A stretch of 43,919 nt of DNA from Spirabiliibacterium falconis. GTDB taxonomy: Bacteria; Pseudomonadota; Gammaproteobacteria; Enterobacterales; Pasteurellaceae. Of the stretch, positions 26,853 to 34,943 are shown piece by piece. The number at the start of each line of letters is the position of its first letter. The stretch's first letter is position 1. The notes below the pieces were generated by a model that was not told the origin of the DNA, made no database searches, and was given only the letters and a program-made list of their open reading frames with translations. A program made the position numbers and the translations under genes. The stretch is taken from contig NZ_JABMIJ010000026.1 in the NCBI RefSeq assembly GCF_014885015.1, positions 1 through 43,919 of the forward strand, read 5' to 3'.

Positions 26853-28575
26853 ACACTTGCAAAAAGAGTTCAAGCGGGGGCTTTTCTGATGGTACCAGTT
26901 GATGTTTTGCATCAAATTGGAAGTATTCTCCTTTCGAGTCAAGCTGATATTGCATTCCATCCCGTGCAATAATGACATTCCAGCGTTGGTTCGAGGCGAA
27001 GACCCATGAAGCATTGTGAGCATTAAACAAGTTACGTCCTTGGGTATAATCTCCATTGCGGTTTTTGATGGCGAACACCTCTTGCATAACAGTTGGTACA
27101 ATATCCATCAATGAGGTAATGCTATTATATTCGCCTGCACCATGCCCTGCCCATTGCATAATGAGTGGCACTTGAATACGATCTTGCCCAAAATAATTAT
27201 TGTCTTGTTGATGTTTGCTATTAAATGAGTAGCCTTGATCAGCTGTAATAATCACGACCGTATTGGTTTTTTCTGCAGAAATTTGCGTAAAAATCTGGGC
27301 GAGATAATCATCAATGCGTTTCAGATTATTGGCATAAACAGTTTGTTTTTCAGATTGCGTTGCATTAAGCGCGTCCGACATCGCATCAACGATATTGTAC
27401 TGTAAATAGCTAAACCACGGTGTTTTTTGCTTTGCCTGCCAACTGCGCCATGCCTGTGTACGTTGGTCGTCTTGCCGTAAGGTTGTGATTGGCAGTTGCT
27501 TAAATAGTGTGTTTGGATAAAGCGACATAACCGCACTTGGGAAAATGCCGAATTGATAGTTGAGTTGCTGCATTCGCGCAACCCAAATTGGTTGTGTTTT
27601 TTGATTTAAGAGACTGTCTAAATAGTTAGCATTCAAGCCATAAAATAGGCTGACTAAGGCACCATCTTCATTATTGCTGCCGCTATAATTATTGGTTAAT
27701 TGAATATTACTGCGTGCAAAGGTAGACAAGTTTGGCATCATACCTGTTTGGAGCGCATCAAAACGCAGACCTGAAATATTAATTAATAAAATATTCTGAT
27801 AGGGCTGCGGTGGATGATTATAGTCAAGTGCGGTTTTAGGATAGTCTAACGCAGGGGCATCAAGCCGCCCAGTTTGCGACAGGCGATCAAAATAGATCTC
27901 TTTATCTAAGAGTTTATTTTTCTGCAAAAAGGTGCGCGCTGTCATTGGATATGAAAGCGGTAAATTGGCTTTTTGTGCGGTAACGGGGCGATAAAAGTAG
28001 GCATCTGCCCAAGCATAAATTAAGTGAGAGCAGATAAAACACATGGTTAAGATGCCCACGACACCTTTTACCCATTTTTGCCGCTCAAGGCTACGTAATT
28101 TTTCCCAACTCCAACGTGAGAACAGCATCAGAAACATCAAAATTAGCGGCATCGGGGCGAAGAATATTTCCCAATTACGGGCTAATTTTCCATTATCAGG
28201 ATTGACTAAAATATCCCACAGTAGGATAGATAAATGTAGGTTAAAGCGGTAATAAACTTCGCTGTCAAATAATAATAAGGTTAAGCCGATTGTTGCGATG
28301 ATGACACTGATGCTACGAAATGTCGTCGGATTTTTAATAATAAAACTTAAAGGAAATAAAATGAGCAGATAAAGGGCGAAAACAATAAAACTAAAGTGCC
28401 CTAATATATTGATAATGAAATAAAATCGTCCGATAAACGTGTCAGGCCAGTCGCTAATAAAGGCATAACGCGCACCAATGAGGATGGCAAAAATAATATT
28501 AAACAGTGCAAACCAATGTCCCCACGCAATTTTGCGTGAAATAGCTTCCCAATATTGGCGAGACACGTTTAGCAT
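26821..28575 (-). CDS. yejM: YejM/LapC/PbgA inner-membrane protein
   Basis: In E. coli YejM (LapC, PbgA) senses LPS at the periplasmic face and, through LapB and FtsH, sets the stability of LpxC. The 584-residue protein aligns along its whole length with E. coli YejM: five membrane helices in the first 190 residues, then a periplasmic sulfatase-fold domain. The position that normally holds the first metal-binding Asp of this superfamily is Ser268 (LLINISGLRFD), and the usual nucleophile region reads SGSNNEDG, without the Thr pair of E. coli. TADQG is present further on. This argues for a non-catalytic regulator. It follows yejL by 16 bases. Confidence 0.94.
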   Translation of the reverse strand: MLNVSRQYWEAISRKIAWGHWFALFNIIFAILIGARYAFISDWPDTFIGRFYFIINILGHFSFIVFALYLLILFPLSFIIKNPTTFRSISVIIATIGLTLLLFDSEVYYRFNLHLSILLWDILVNPDNGKLARNWEIFFAPMPLILMFLMLFSRWSWEKLRSLERQKWVKGVVGILTMCFICSHLIYAWADAYFYRPVTAQKANLPLSYPMTARTFLQKNKLLDKEIYFDRLSQTGRLDAPALDYPKTALDYNHPPQPYQNILLINISGLRFDALQTGMMPNLSTFARSNIQLTNNYSGSNNEDGALVSLFYGLNANYLDSLLNQKTQPIWVARMQQLNYQFGIFPSAVMSLYPNTLFKQLPITTLRQDDQRTQAWRSWQAKQKTPWFSYLQYNIVDAMSDALNATQSEKQTVYANNLKRIDDYLAQIFTQISAEKTNTVVIITADQGYSFNSKHQQDNNYFGQDRIQVPLIMQWAGHGAGEYNSITSLMDIVPTVMQEVFAIKNRNGDYTQGRNLFNAHNASWVFASNQRWNVIIARDGMQYQLDSKGEYFQFDAKHQLVPSEKPPLELFLQVFNRERNFLAR

Positions 28576-28591
28576 GAGTTAACCTAGTTTT

Positions 28592-28813
28592 TTAGTGATG
28601 CGATTTAATAGATTGTTTCAGTGCATGGCAGAAAGTTTCAACTAATGCAATTTGTTGTTCTTGCCCTACACTGGATTTTAAGATGTTAGTTATTGTATCA
28701 CCTAATGCCATTAATGCGAGATCGACATTAGCGTGATGCTGTTCTAGCACACTGGCTAAATCTTCAAGCAGTGCGCGTACTTGTGTATCCGAGTATTTTG
28801 ATTGTCTTGCCAT
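28592..28813 (-). CDS. yejL: YejL family protein (UPF0352)
   Basis: A 73-residue helical protein of the UPF0352/YejL family, function unknown. It matches E. coli YejL: YSDTQVRALLEDLASVLEQH, then ADLALMALGDTITN-like core and a final helix. I take the ATG at 28813 (MARQSKYSD), as the family starts there; an ATG 14 codons upstream is in frame but gives unrelated sequence. The yejK-yejL-yejM arrangement is conserved with enterobacteria. Confidence 0.9.
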   Translation of the reverse strand: MARQSKYSDTQVRALLEDLASVLEQHHANVDLALMALGDTITNILKSSVGQEQQIALVETFCHALKQSIKSHH

Positions 28814-28864
28814 TTGCTGTGTTATGGTTAATGTTTGCGTGCAAACTGAGTTCATTGTCGTTGT

Positions 28865-28873
28865 ATAGTAGCA
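28865..28873 (-). promoter_or_regulatory. Candidate yejLM promoter, extended -10
   Basis: On the minus strand TG-C-TACTAT (28873-28865), about 52 bases before yejL; TTAGCG lies 18 bases upstream as a weak -35. Confidence 0.4.
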
Positions 28874-28911
28874 TAATTTTATTCTGACCGCTAAAAAAGC
28901 GCAGCAAAATT

Positions 28912-28920
28912 TGTTATAAT
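28912..28920 (+). promoter_or_regulatory. yejK promoter, extended -10
   Basis: TG-T-TATAAT (28912-28920) is a perfect extended -10, about 31 bases before the yejK start. No good -35 hexamer is seen. Confidence 0.6.
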
Positions 28921-28951
28921 ATGCTTAAATTTTTTGATGATGGGTATGAGT

Positions 28952-29974
28952 ATGAGCATTGATGTAAAAGCAATAATTCTTCACCAACTGCAACGTAGTC
29001 AGGGCGATAACGACAATATTGCGTTGCAAACAAAATTGAGAGCACAACCGCTAACTGTCGAAGATGATATTTTGCAAATGATGTTAACGCTTCATCAGCA
29101 ATATCAAAGTAAAGCACAAGCCTACGGGGTATTTAAGCAAGAATCCATTTTTGCGCAACAACTTAATCAATATCTCGAAAGTGAACTGGATTTTTTACAG
29201 TTTAGTCAACAAAGTGCCCAAGCATTAAGTCAAGAGTTAAGCCAATATCACTTTGCAGAAAGCGGCACCTTTATTTTTTGTCACTATACTTTTTTAGCCA
29301 CGCAATACCTGTTTATCGCCTTTTTGGATAATCGTGAAAGTGTGTTAGTGGATGAAAAATTGGATATTCATCAGGTCTCCTATTTAAATATGGCACAGTT
29401 TGACATTGCCGCACGCATCAATTTAACCCAATTACAGCACGATGCGAGTGATAAACGCTATTTAAGTTATCTCAAAGGACGAGTTGGGCGTAAAGTGGCG
29501 GATTTCTTTATGGATTTTTTAGGGGCAGAGCCAGGGTTTGATCCTAAACAGCAAAATCTCACATTATTGCAGGCCATTGATGATTTTTGCCAACAAGGCG
29601 AACTAAGTTCGCAACAAACGCAGGCGGTAAAACATCAAACATTTGATTACTGCAAAGGGCAAATGAAAGCTGGAGAAGACATCGTGTTGTCGGAATTATC
29701 TGATACGTTGCCTTTGTTGAATGAGCAACCGTTTATCGAGTTTAGCCAAGCACAAGAATACGACCTATCAGATCATATTCCGCCAGTACAAAGTGCACTT
29801 AAAACGCTCACGAAATATTCAGGTGCAGGCAAAGGCGTGACGATTAGTTTTGATACCGCACTTTTAGGTGAACGGATAATTTGGGATGAACAAAGCGATA
29901 CGCTGTTGCTCAAAGGTTTGCCTGCGAATTTGCGTGATCAGTTACAACGTTTTGCAAAAAGTGAAAATAAGTAA
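28952..29974 (+). CDS. yejK: Nucleoid-associated protein YejK (NdpA)
   Basis: YejK is a nucleoid-associated protein that in E. coli binds DNA and influences topoisomerase activity. The 340-residue product aligns over its full length, with the conserved blocks FIFCHYTFLATQYL, YLSYLKGRVGRKVADFFMDFLGA and the C-terminal LLGERIIWDEQSDTLLLKG. Several in-frame ATGs precede (28937, 28940, 28946); MSIDVKAI at 28952 fits the E. coli start best, though no start has a clear ribosome-binding site. The gene is divergent from yejLM. Confidence 0.93.
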   Translation: MSIDVKAIILHQLQRSQGDNDNIALQTKLRAQPLTVEDDILQMMLTLHQQYQSKAQAYGVFKQESIFAQQLNQYLESELDFLQFSQQSAQALSQELSQYHFAESGTFIFCHYTFLATQYLFIAFLDNRESVLVDEKLDIHQVSYLNMAQFDIAARINLTQLQHDASDKRYLSYLKGRVGRKVADFFMDFLGAEPGFDPKQQNLTLLQAIDDFCQQGELSSQQTQAVKHQTFDYCKGQMKAGEDIVLSELSDTLPLLNEQPFIEFSQAQEYDLSDHIPPVQSALKTLTKYSGAGKGVTISFDTALLGERIIWDEQSDTLLLKGLPANLRDQLQRFAKSENK

Positions 29975-30110
29975 AGTGCGGTTAGATTTTTACATTCAAG
30001 CACACTTAGCAGTAGAAAAAATTTTCACTTTTTGGCATTATAAAGCCTATTGATGAAAGCATACCGCTTTTAAGGTGTTTCAAGCCAATCCCAATGGAAA
30101 AGGTAAACTT

Positions 30111-30533
30111 ATGCGTATTAAATCTCTTTTAGCCTTGGCATTAATTGGAGTGAGTGTTAGCTCTTGCTCATTATATAATAAGCTGGTGTATCGAATTGAT
30201 GTGCCACAAGGAAATTATCTTCAGCAAGATCAAGTCGCTCAACTTAACGTTGGCATGAGCCCACAACAAGTGCAGTATTTGCTTGGCACACCGTTGTTGA
30301 TTGATCCTTATAACCGTTATGTTTGGTATTATGTTTTCTTGCAACAAAAAGGACACGAACAGCCCGTACAAAGAACCCTGACGGTGAATTTTTCACAACA
30401 AGGTTCGGTGACCGATTTCACCTTAGATAAACCACTACCCGATGTACAGCAAGGAGACATTAAGCCGATTGAGCTTGATGATGAACGCAGTTGGTGGCAA
30501 TCATTCAAAGAGCTCTTTAGCTCGTCAAAATAG
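30111..30533 (+). CDS. bamE: Outer-membrane assembly lipoprotein BamE
   Basis: BamE is the small lipoprotein of the BAM complex that inserts beta-barrel proteins into the outer membrane. The 140-residue precursor has a lipobox VSSC with Cys19. The mature part has the family pattern YRIDVPQGNYLQQDQVAQLNVGMSPQQVQYLLGTPLL and YVWYYVFLQQ. It extends about 30 residues beyond the usual E. coli end, with an acidic then aromatic tail (DDERSWWQSF). AAAAGG precedes the ATG at 30111; an upstream in-frame start is not supported. Confidence 0.95.
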   Translation: MRIKSLLALALIGVSVSSCSLYNKLVYRIDVPQGNYLQQDQVAQLNVGMSPQQVQYLLGTPLLIDPYNRYVWYYVFLQQKGHEQPVQRTLTVNFSQQGSVTDFTLDKPLPDVQQGDIKPIELDDERSWWQSFKELFSSSK

Positions 30534-30538
30534 TTATT

Positions 30539-30562
30539 AGCCCGATTATATCGGGCTTTTTT
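30539..30562 (+). terminator. Terminator after bamE
   Basis: AGCCCGAT (30539-30546), loop TAT, ATCGGGCT (30550-30557), then TTTTT. The hairpin overlaps the last codons and stop codon of ampD on the opposite strand. Confidence 0.92.
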
Positions 30563-31136
30563 CTTGCTTTAATAATTGGCGATAATATCCCCAATCAAAA
30601 TATTTACCAGGGTCAATTTTTCTGCCTGGCGATATATCACAATGCCCGACAATTCTGTCATCGCGAATATTCGGATACGTGCGTTGTAAAAGTGCGGTCA
30701 AGCGGCTTAGGCTGTGGTATTGAGCAGGCGTAAAGGGTTGGTTATCTGAACCTTCTAACTCAATACCAATGGCGAAATCATTACATTTCTCTCGCCCTTG
30801 AAAACACGACACGCCCGCATGCCATGCCCTGTCATGAAAATTGACATATTGGGTAATGTTTCCTTGACGGTCAATCAAACAGTGTGCGGAAACACGCATT
30901 TCCGCTATTTCGGCAAAATAGGCATGTTGGGTGGTATCAAGCTTTCCTTGAAAAAAATCATCAATAAAATGCCCGCCAAACTGTTCAGGTGGTAGGCTGA
31001 TGTAGTGGATTACTAAAAGGCTGATGTCATCTTCATGTTCGCGTTGATCAAAGTGCGGTGAAGGTACGATGCGTGCATTTTTTAGCCAGCCGTTTTCAAT
31101 TTCCAAGGGTGGATGGGTGATATTTGCGATCATCAT
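30546..31136 (-). CDS. ampD: 1,6-anhydro-N-acetylmuramyl-L-alanine amidase
   Basis: AmpD cleaves the stem peptide from anhydro-muropeptides in the cytoplasm during wall recycling; its loss derepresses AmpC-type beta-lactamases in species that have them. The 196-residue protein is a full amidase_2 domain with the zinc ligands visible as His (LLVIHYISLPP), His (HDRAWHAGVS region) and Asp (CDISPGRKIDPG). It is longer at the N-terminus than E. coli AmpD, and tandem ATGs (31136, 31133) make the start uncertain. It is divergent from pilA, as in H. influenzae. Confidence 0.94.
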   Translation of the reverse strand: MMIANITHPPLEIENGWLKNARIVPSPHFDQREHEDDISLLVIHYISLPPEQFGGHFIDDFFQGKLDTTQHAYFAEIAEMRVSAHCLIDRQGNITQYVNFHDRAWHAGVSCFQGREKCNDFAIGIELEGSDNQPFTPAQYHSLSRLTALLQRTYPNIRDDRIVGHCDISPGRKIDPGKYFDWGYYRQLLKQEKSPI

Positions 31137-31143
31137 TCTAAAA
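31122..31143 (+). promoter_or_regulatory. Candidate CRP-S (Sxy-dependent) site for pilABCD
   Basis: ATTTGCGATCA followed by TCATTCTAAAA: the left half has the TGCGA core typical of CRP-S sites of competence genes, and the right half keeps the AAAA end but not the TCGCA core. It lies about 100 bases upstream of pilA and overlaps the ampD start codons. Competence genes in this family are activated by CRP plus Sxy at such sites. Confidence 0.45.
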
Positions 31144-31167
31144 TTTAGGTGCAATATTGGATCTCTT

Positions 31168-31197
31168 TATTCTGCTTTGTCATGGTTATGGGGTCAA
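31168..31197. promoter_or_regulatory. Overlapping ampD and pilA promoter candidates
   Basis: For ampD on the minus strand: TTGACC (31197-31192), 17 bases, CAGAAT (31174-31169). For pilA on the plus strand: TATTCT (31168-31173), about 36 bases downstream of the centre of the CRP-S candidate and without a -35. The two -10 elements share the same base pairs, so the two genes may compete for RNA polymerase. Confidence 0.4.
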
Positions 31198-31234
31198 TCA
31201 TTTTCGATTGATTTCAGTAAGAAAAGGAAAAACT

Positions 31235-31693
31235 ATGCAAACAAAATTAAGATTTACATCTATGTATAAAGCGGGCTTTACTCTCATCGAGCTGATGATT
31301 GTGATTGCCATTATTGCGGTATTAGCAACGATTGCAGTACCCGCCTATCAAAATTACACCAAAAAAGCGGCATTGTCTGAGTTATTGCAGGCGGCAAGCC
31401 CTTATCGCAGTGATGTTGAGCTGTGTTTATATAATTTAGAGGCAAGCCAGTGTAATGCACAAACAAATGGTGTGGCACAAAATAAAGATTATAGTGCGGA
31501 TAACTCGGTGAAATATACCAAGAGTATTAATGTTGCTGCGGGTGTGATTACGGTGGAAGGCAAAGCAACACTTGATGGATATAGCTATACCATGACACCA
31601 AGTAAAGCAGATAGTGGTGAAATTTCATGGTCTGTGCGCTGTTCTGGGGCAGATATTTCGCTATTTCCCGCAGGCTTTTGTAATGCAAACTAG
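31235..31693 (+). CDS. pilA: Type IV major prepilin PilA
   Basis: PilA is the pilin of the type IV pilus/DNA-uptake machine. The 152-residue prepilin has a 14-residue leader ending in KAG, the PilD cleavage site, followed by FTLIELMIVIAIIAVLATIAVPAYQNYTKKAALSEL with the conserved Glu5. Four Cys in the globular part could form disulfides. It resembles H. influenzae PilA closely, including the C-terminal SLFPAGFC. AAAAGG precedes the ATG at 31235. First gene of pilABCD. Confidence 0.96.
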   Translation: MQTKLRFTSMYKAGFTLIELMIVIAIIAVLATIAVPAYQNYTKKAALSELLQAASPYRSDVELCLYNLEASQCNAQTNGVAQNKDYSADNSVKYTKSINVAAGVITVEGKATLDGYSYTMTPSKADSGEISWSVRCSGADISLFPAGFCNAN

Positions 31694-31708
31694 TTAGGTG
31701 GAGGGCGC

Positions 31709-33091
31709 GTGAGTTATTGTATCCATAGTGTACAGGATGGTGAATTTTCTATTGCGCCAGGACTTTGGGCGCAAAATAAGCAGGAGCGTGCGCTGTTAAT
31801 GCGATATTTTGCGTTGCCCTTAAAAGAAACGGACACACATTTGTATTTGGGGGTGGAAAGTTTAGATAATTTAAATGCGTGTGAAGTATTCGCTTTTTTA
31901 CGCCATAAAATTGTTGAACCCGTAGCGTTAGCAAAAGTGGATTTGACTCAAGCACTTAAGTCCTTAAATGATGTTGATGTGCCTGAACGGGATTATAGTC
32001 ATCAACTTTATCAATTATCGGCTCAAGCGCAGATTGAGGAAGAAGACGATGAACCTGTGATTGCCTTGTTACAAACATTATTTGAACGAGCTTTGAAACA
32101 GCGTGTTTCGGATTTACATTTTGAGCCCGCTCAAAATGGATTAAAAGTGCGGTTTCGGATTGACGGTGTGTTACGCAATGTGCAAACGATTTCGCCAACA
32201 TTGGCACCGCGTATCCTGTCACGTTTAAAGTTGCTAGCGCAATTAGATATTAGCGAAACACGTTTACCACAAGATGGGGCGTTTCATTTTACCACGCGCT
32301 ATAATGACAAACTGGATTTTCGACTATCAGTGATGCCCACACACTTGGGTGAAAAAGCGGTATTGCGTTTACAACATAATGAGCCGATTGTGCAGGATTT
32401 CACAGCGTTAGGCATGAGTGAAACACAAGTGGCTCAGTTTACAACCGCACTTTGTCAGCCTCAAGGCTTGATTTTAGTAACAGGCCCGACAGGGAGCGGT
32501 AAAAGTATCACGCTTTACAGTGCATTAGCGGCACTCAATAGCCCTGAAAAGCATATTCTCACTGCTGAAGATCCGATTGAAATCACGTTAAATGGCATTG
32601 TGCAAACGCAAATTAATCCTGCGATTGGCTTAACATTTGAGCAATTGCTGCGTACGTTTTTACGCCAAGATCCAGATATTATTATGTTGGGTGAAATTCG
32701 TGATGAAGCGAGTGCGAAAATGGCACTGCGTGCCGCTCAAACAGGGCATTTAGTCCTTTCCACACTGCATACAAATGATGCAGCTTCTGCGATTGATCGT
32801 CTAACACAACTTGGCATTTCGCCTTTTGAAATTAAATCGACATTGTTATTAGTTATTGCGCAGCGGTTACTGCGACGACGGTGTCAATGTACGGATGCAA
32901 GCTGTGAACATTGTCATAATGGCTATCGAGGGCGGATTGGTGTTTATCAATTTCTCACATGCCAGTCACAGCAGGGGGAAATGCTTTATCAACTTGATTT
33001 TGCAACGCTGTATGACAGTGGCAAACAGAAAGTGATTGACGGCATAACAGATAATGCTGAGCTTGAACGTGTATTAGGGAGGGCAGAATGA
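31709..33091 (+). CDS. pilB: Type IV pilus assembly ATPase PilB
   Basis: PilB is the cytoplasmic hexameric ATPase that drives pilus extension and is needed for DNA uptake. The 460-residue protein has the GspE/PilB core: RVSDLHFEP, Walker A (GPTGSGKS, 259-266), the Asp box, Walker B (IIMLGEIRDEASAKMALRAAQTGHLVLSTLHTNDA) and a zinc-binding cluster of Cys near the C-terminus (RRCQCTDASCEHC). The N1 domain is shorter than in other PilB, as is usual in H. influenzae. GTG start with GGTGGAGGG upstream, 15 bases after pilA. Confidence 0.95.
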   Translation: MSYCIHSVQDGEFSIAPGLWAQNKQERALLMRYFALPLKETDTHLYLGVESLDNLNACEVFAFLRHKIVEPVALAKVDLTQALKSLNDVDVPERDYSHQLYQLSAQAQIEEEDDEPVIALLQTLFERALKQRVSDLHFEPAQNGLKVRFRIDGVLRNVQTISPTLAPRILSRLKLLAQLDISETRLPQDGAFHFTTRYNDKLDFRLSVMPTHLGEKAVLRLQHNEPIVQDFTALGMSETQVAQFTTALCQPQGLILVTGPTGSGKSITLYSALAALNSPEKHILTAEDPIEITLNGIVQTQINPAIGLTFEQLLRTFLRQDPDIIMLGEIRDEASAKMALRAAQTGHLVLSTLHTNDAASAIDRLTQLGISPFEIKSTLLLVIAQRLLRRRCQCTDASCEHCHNGYRGRIGVYQFLTCQSQQGEMLYQLDFATLYDSGKQKVIDGITDNAELERVLGRAE

Positions 33092-34272
33092 TTGAATTTC
33101 AGTGGCGTGGACGATCAGCATTAGGTGTGCCACAAAAAGGTGTCATTCTTGCCGCAAGCAAAGAGCAAGCACAATTACAACTCACTCATGAGGGTGTTTA
33201 TGATGTCACATTGCAGCGCAATTGGCATTTACCACATAAAGCATCGGCACATGATATTCAGCAATTATGCCAGCAGCTAGCGATGTTAGCGCAAGCTAAA
33301 GTGCCCATTAAGCAAGCCATTGATATGATTTATCGTAGCACAACTCACCAAGAGCTGTATCGTTGGCTGGGGCATCTCGATCAACAGCTTTCCTTTGGTT
33401 ATAGCCTTTCACAGGCATTAGCACAATATCCGACATTTTTTAATGCGCAAGAGCGAGAACTCATCAATATCGGTGAACAAAGTGGTGAGCTAGCTGACAT
33501 TTTTCAACGTATTGCACAGGCCAGACAAGCACGTTTAGCATTGCAACAAAAATTACAAAAAATTGCATTTTATCCGACGTTAGTATTTGTCATTTCGTTT
33601 GTTTTAACATTGTTATTATTGCTTTTTGTGGTGCCTGAGTTTGCACAAATGTATCAACAAAATTCGCATTCACTACCGCACTTTACACAGTGGTTGCTGC
33701 ATCTTTCTCATCTTGCACAGGCGTATGGCATTGTGTGTTGTGTAGGGTTTTTTATGTTATTCCTTGTTTTAAAAATGAGCATAAGAAAAAGTGTTCGCCT
33801 ACAACAATTACTCAACCGCACTTTATTAAACATGCCATTAATTGGGAGCATAATGCAAAGCCAAGCACGAGTGCAGTTGAGTCAAAATTTGAGCCTAATG
33901 CTCAACGCAGGTTTAACGTTGATGCAGGCCATCGATATTTTAGTCAAACAAAATAACCATAGCCTGCAACATACTGCCTTGCAGCAGTGCCAACAGTTGT
34001 TGATGCAAGGGTATCGTTTTTCGCAAAGTGTGAGCTTCATTTTATTTTCTCAGCAAGAGCAGAGTATGTTACGTATCGCCGAGCAGAGTAATGCGTTAGC
34101 ACTGATCCTTGCACAAATTGCACAAGGGCATCGCGATCAGTTAAATCATAAAATTGATCTGCTTTCTCAGGTATTAGAACCGCTGTTAATGCTTGTCATT
34201 GGCGTACTGATCGGTGGCGTGATGCTGGGGCTTTATCTGCCAATTTTCAACATGGGAGCTGTATTGGGATGA
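33088..34272 (+). CDS. pilC: Type IV pilus inner-membrane platform PilC
   Basis: PilC is the inner-membrane platform that couples PilB to pilin assembly. The 394-residue protein has the two GspF domains, with FNAQERELINIGEQSGELADIFQRIA in the first and a shorter counterpart in the second (QQEQSMLRIAEQSNALALILAQIA), and three membrane helices (about 165-187, 209-229, 367-390). It overlaps pilB by ATGA. Two uptake signals lie in the middle (33675, 33815). Confidence 0.94.
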   Translation: MIEFQWRGRSALGVPQKGVILAASKEQAQLQLTHEGVYDVTLQRNWHLPHKASAHDIQQLCQQLAMLAQAKVPIKQAIDMIYRSTTHQELYRWLGHLDQQLSFGYSLSQALAQYPTFFNAQERELINIGEQSGELADIFQRIAQARQARLALQQKLQKIAFYPTLVFVISFVLTLLLLLFVVPEFAQMYQQNSHSLPHFTQWLLHLSHLAQAYGIVCCVGFFMLFLVLKMSIRKSVRLQQLLNRTLLNMPLIGSIMQSQARVQLSQNLSLMLNAGLTLMQAIDILVKQNNHSLQHTALQQCQQLLMQGYRFSQSVSFILFSQQEQSMLRIAEQSNALALILAQIAQGHRDQLNHKIDLLSQVLEPLLMLVIGVLIGGVMLGLYLPIFNMGAVLG

Positions 34273-34943
34273 TGTTAACCGCACTTTTTCTAGGTGCAAT
34301 GGCGGGCAGAGCCTTGCAATGGGCATTACAGCGTTTCCCACAGCAAGTCAACCGCACTTTAGCACAGGAGTATAAAACGTTCTATGGTCAAGCCATAGAG
34401 GATTTCCGCAAATTACCAGCGTTTCCGCATTATCCTAAATGGCTATTACCATTGAGCATGGCAGTCATCAGTGGAGTATGTTGGTATATATATCGTGATA
34501 CTATCGCATGGGGTATTCATGTCAGCTTGCTTTGGCTGTTATTGCATATTGCATTGACGGATTGGCATTATCAATTGATTTCCACCCTGAACTGCGTTTT
34601 GCTTGTGCTTTTAGGCCTAATCAAAGTGCGCTTGGGATTGGGAGTAATAACGCCACTTGAGCTTTGCAATAGTTTAATCTTTGGGCTTATATTGAGCATC
34701 AGTATTTTGGAGCTGTGTCGCATCATCTATCAACGCTGTGCCTTTGGAGAGGGGGATTGCTATCTCATCTGTGCGTTGGGCTGTTTTTTACCATGGTGGC
34801 GATTACCGCACTTACTCTTTTGGGCAAGTGTGTGTACGCTGATCGGTTTTATGATTGCAAAATTGTGCACGAAAAAGCACTTGCAACGCTTGCCATTTGC
34901 ACCTGGGTTAGTGCTTGCTTTCGCCATTGTTAGCGTATATTAA
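34269..34943 (+). CDS. pilD: Prepilin peptidase PilD
   Basis: PilD is the membrane aspartyl protease that removes the prepilin leader. The 224-residue protein has the two catalytic aspartates, Asp98 (ALTDWHY) and Asp163 in FGEGD (159-163), within about six membrane helices. The N-terminal cytoplasmic domain with its four Cys, present in most prepilin peptidases and linked to N-methylation, is missing or very degenerate. A similar short PilD is known in H. influenzae. It overlaps pilC by ATGA and ends in a 4-base convergent overlap with modE. Confidence 0.92.
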   Translation: MMLTALFLGAMAGRALQWALQRFPQQVNRTLAQEYKTFYGQAIEDFRKLPAFPHYPKWLLPLSMAVISGVCWYIYRDTIAWGIHVSLLWLLLHIALTDWHYQLISTLNCVLLVLLGLIKVRLGLGVITPLELCNSLIFGLILSISILELCRIIYQRCAFGEGDCYLICALGCFLPWWRLPHLLFWASVCTLIGFMIAKLCTKKHLQRLPFAPGLVLAFAIVSVY

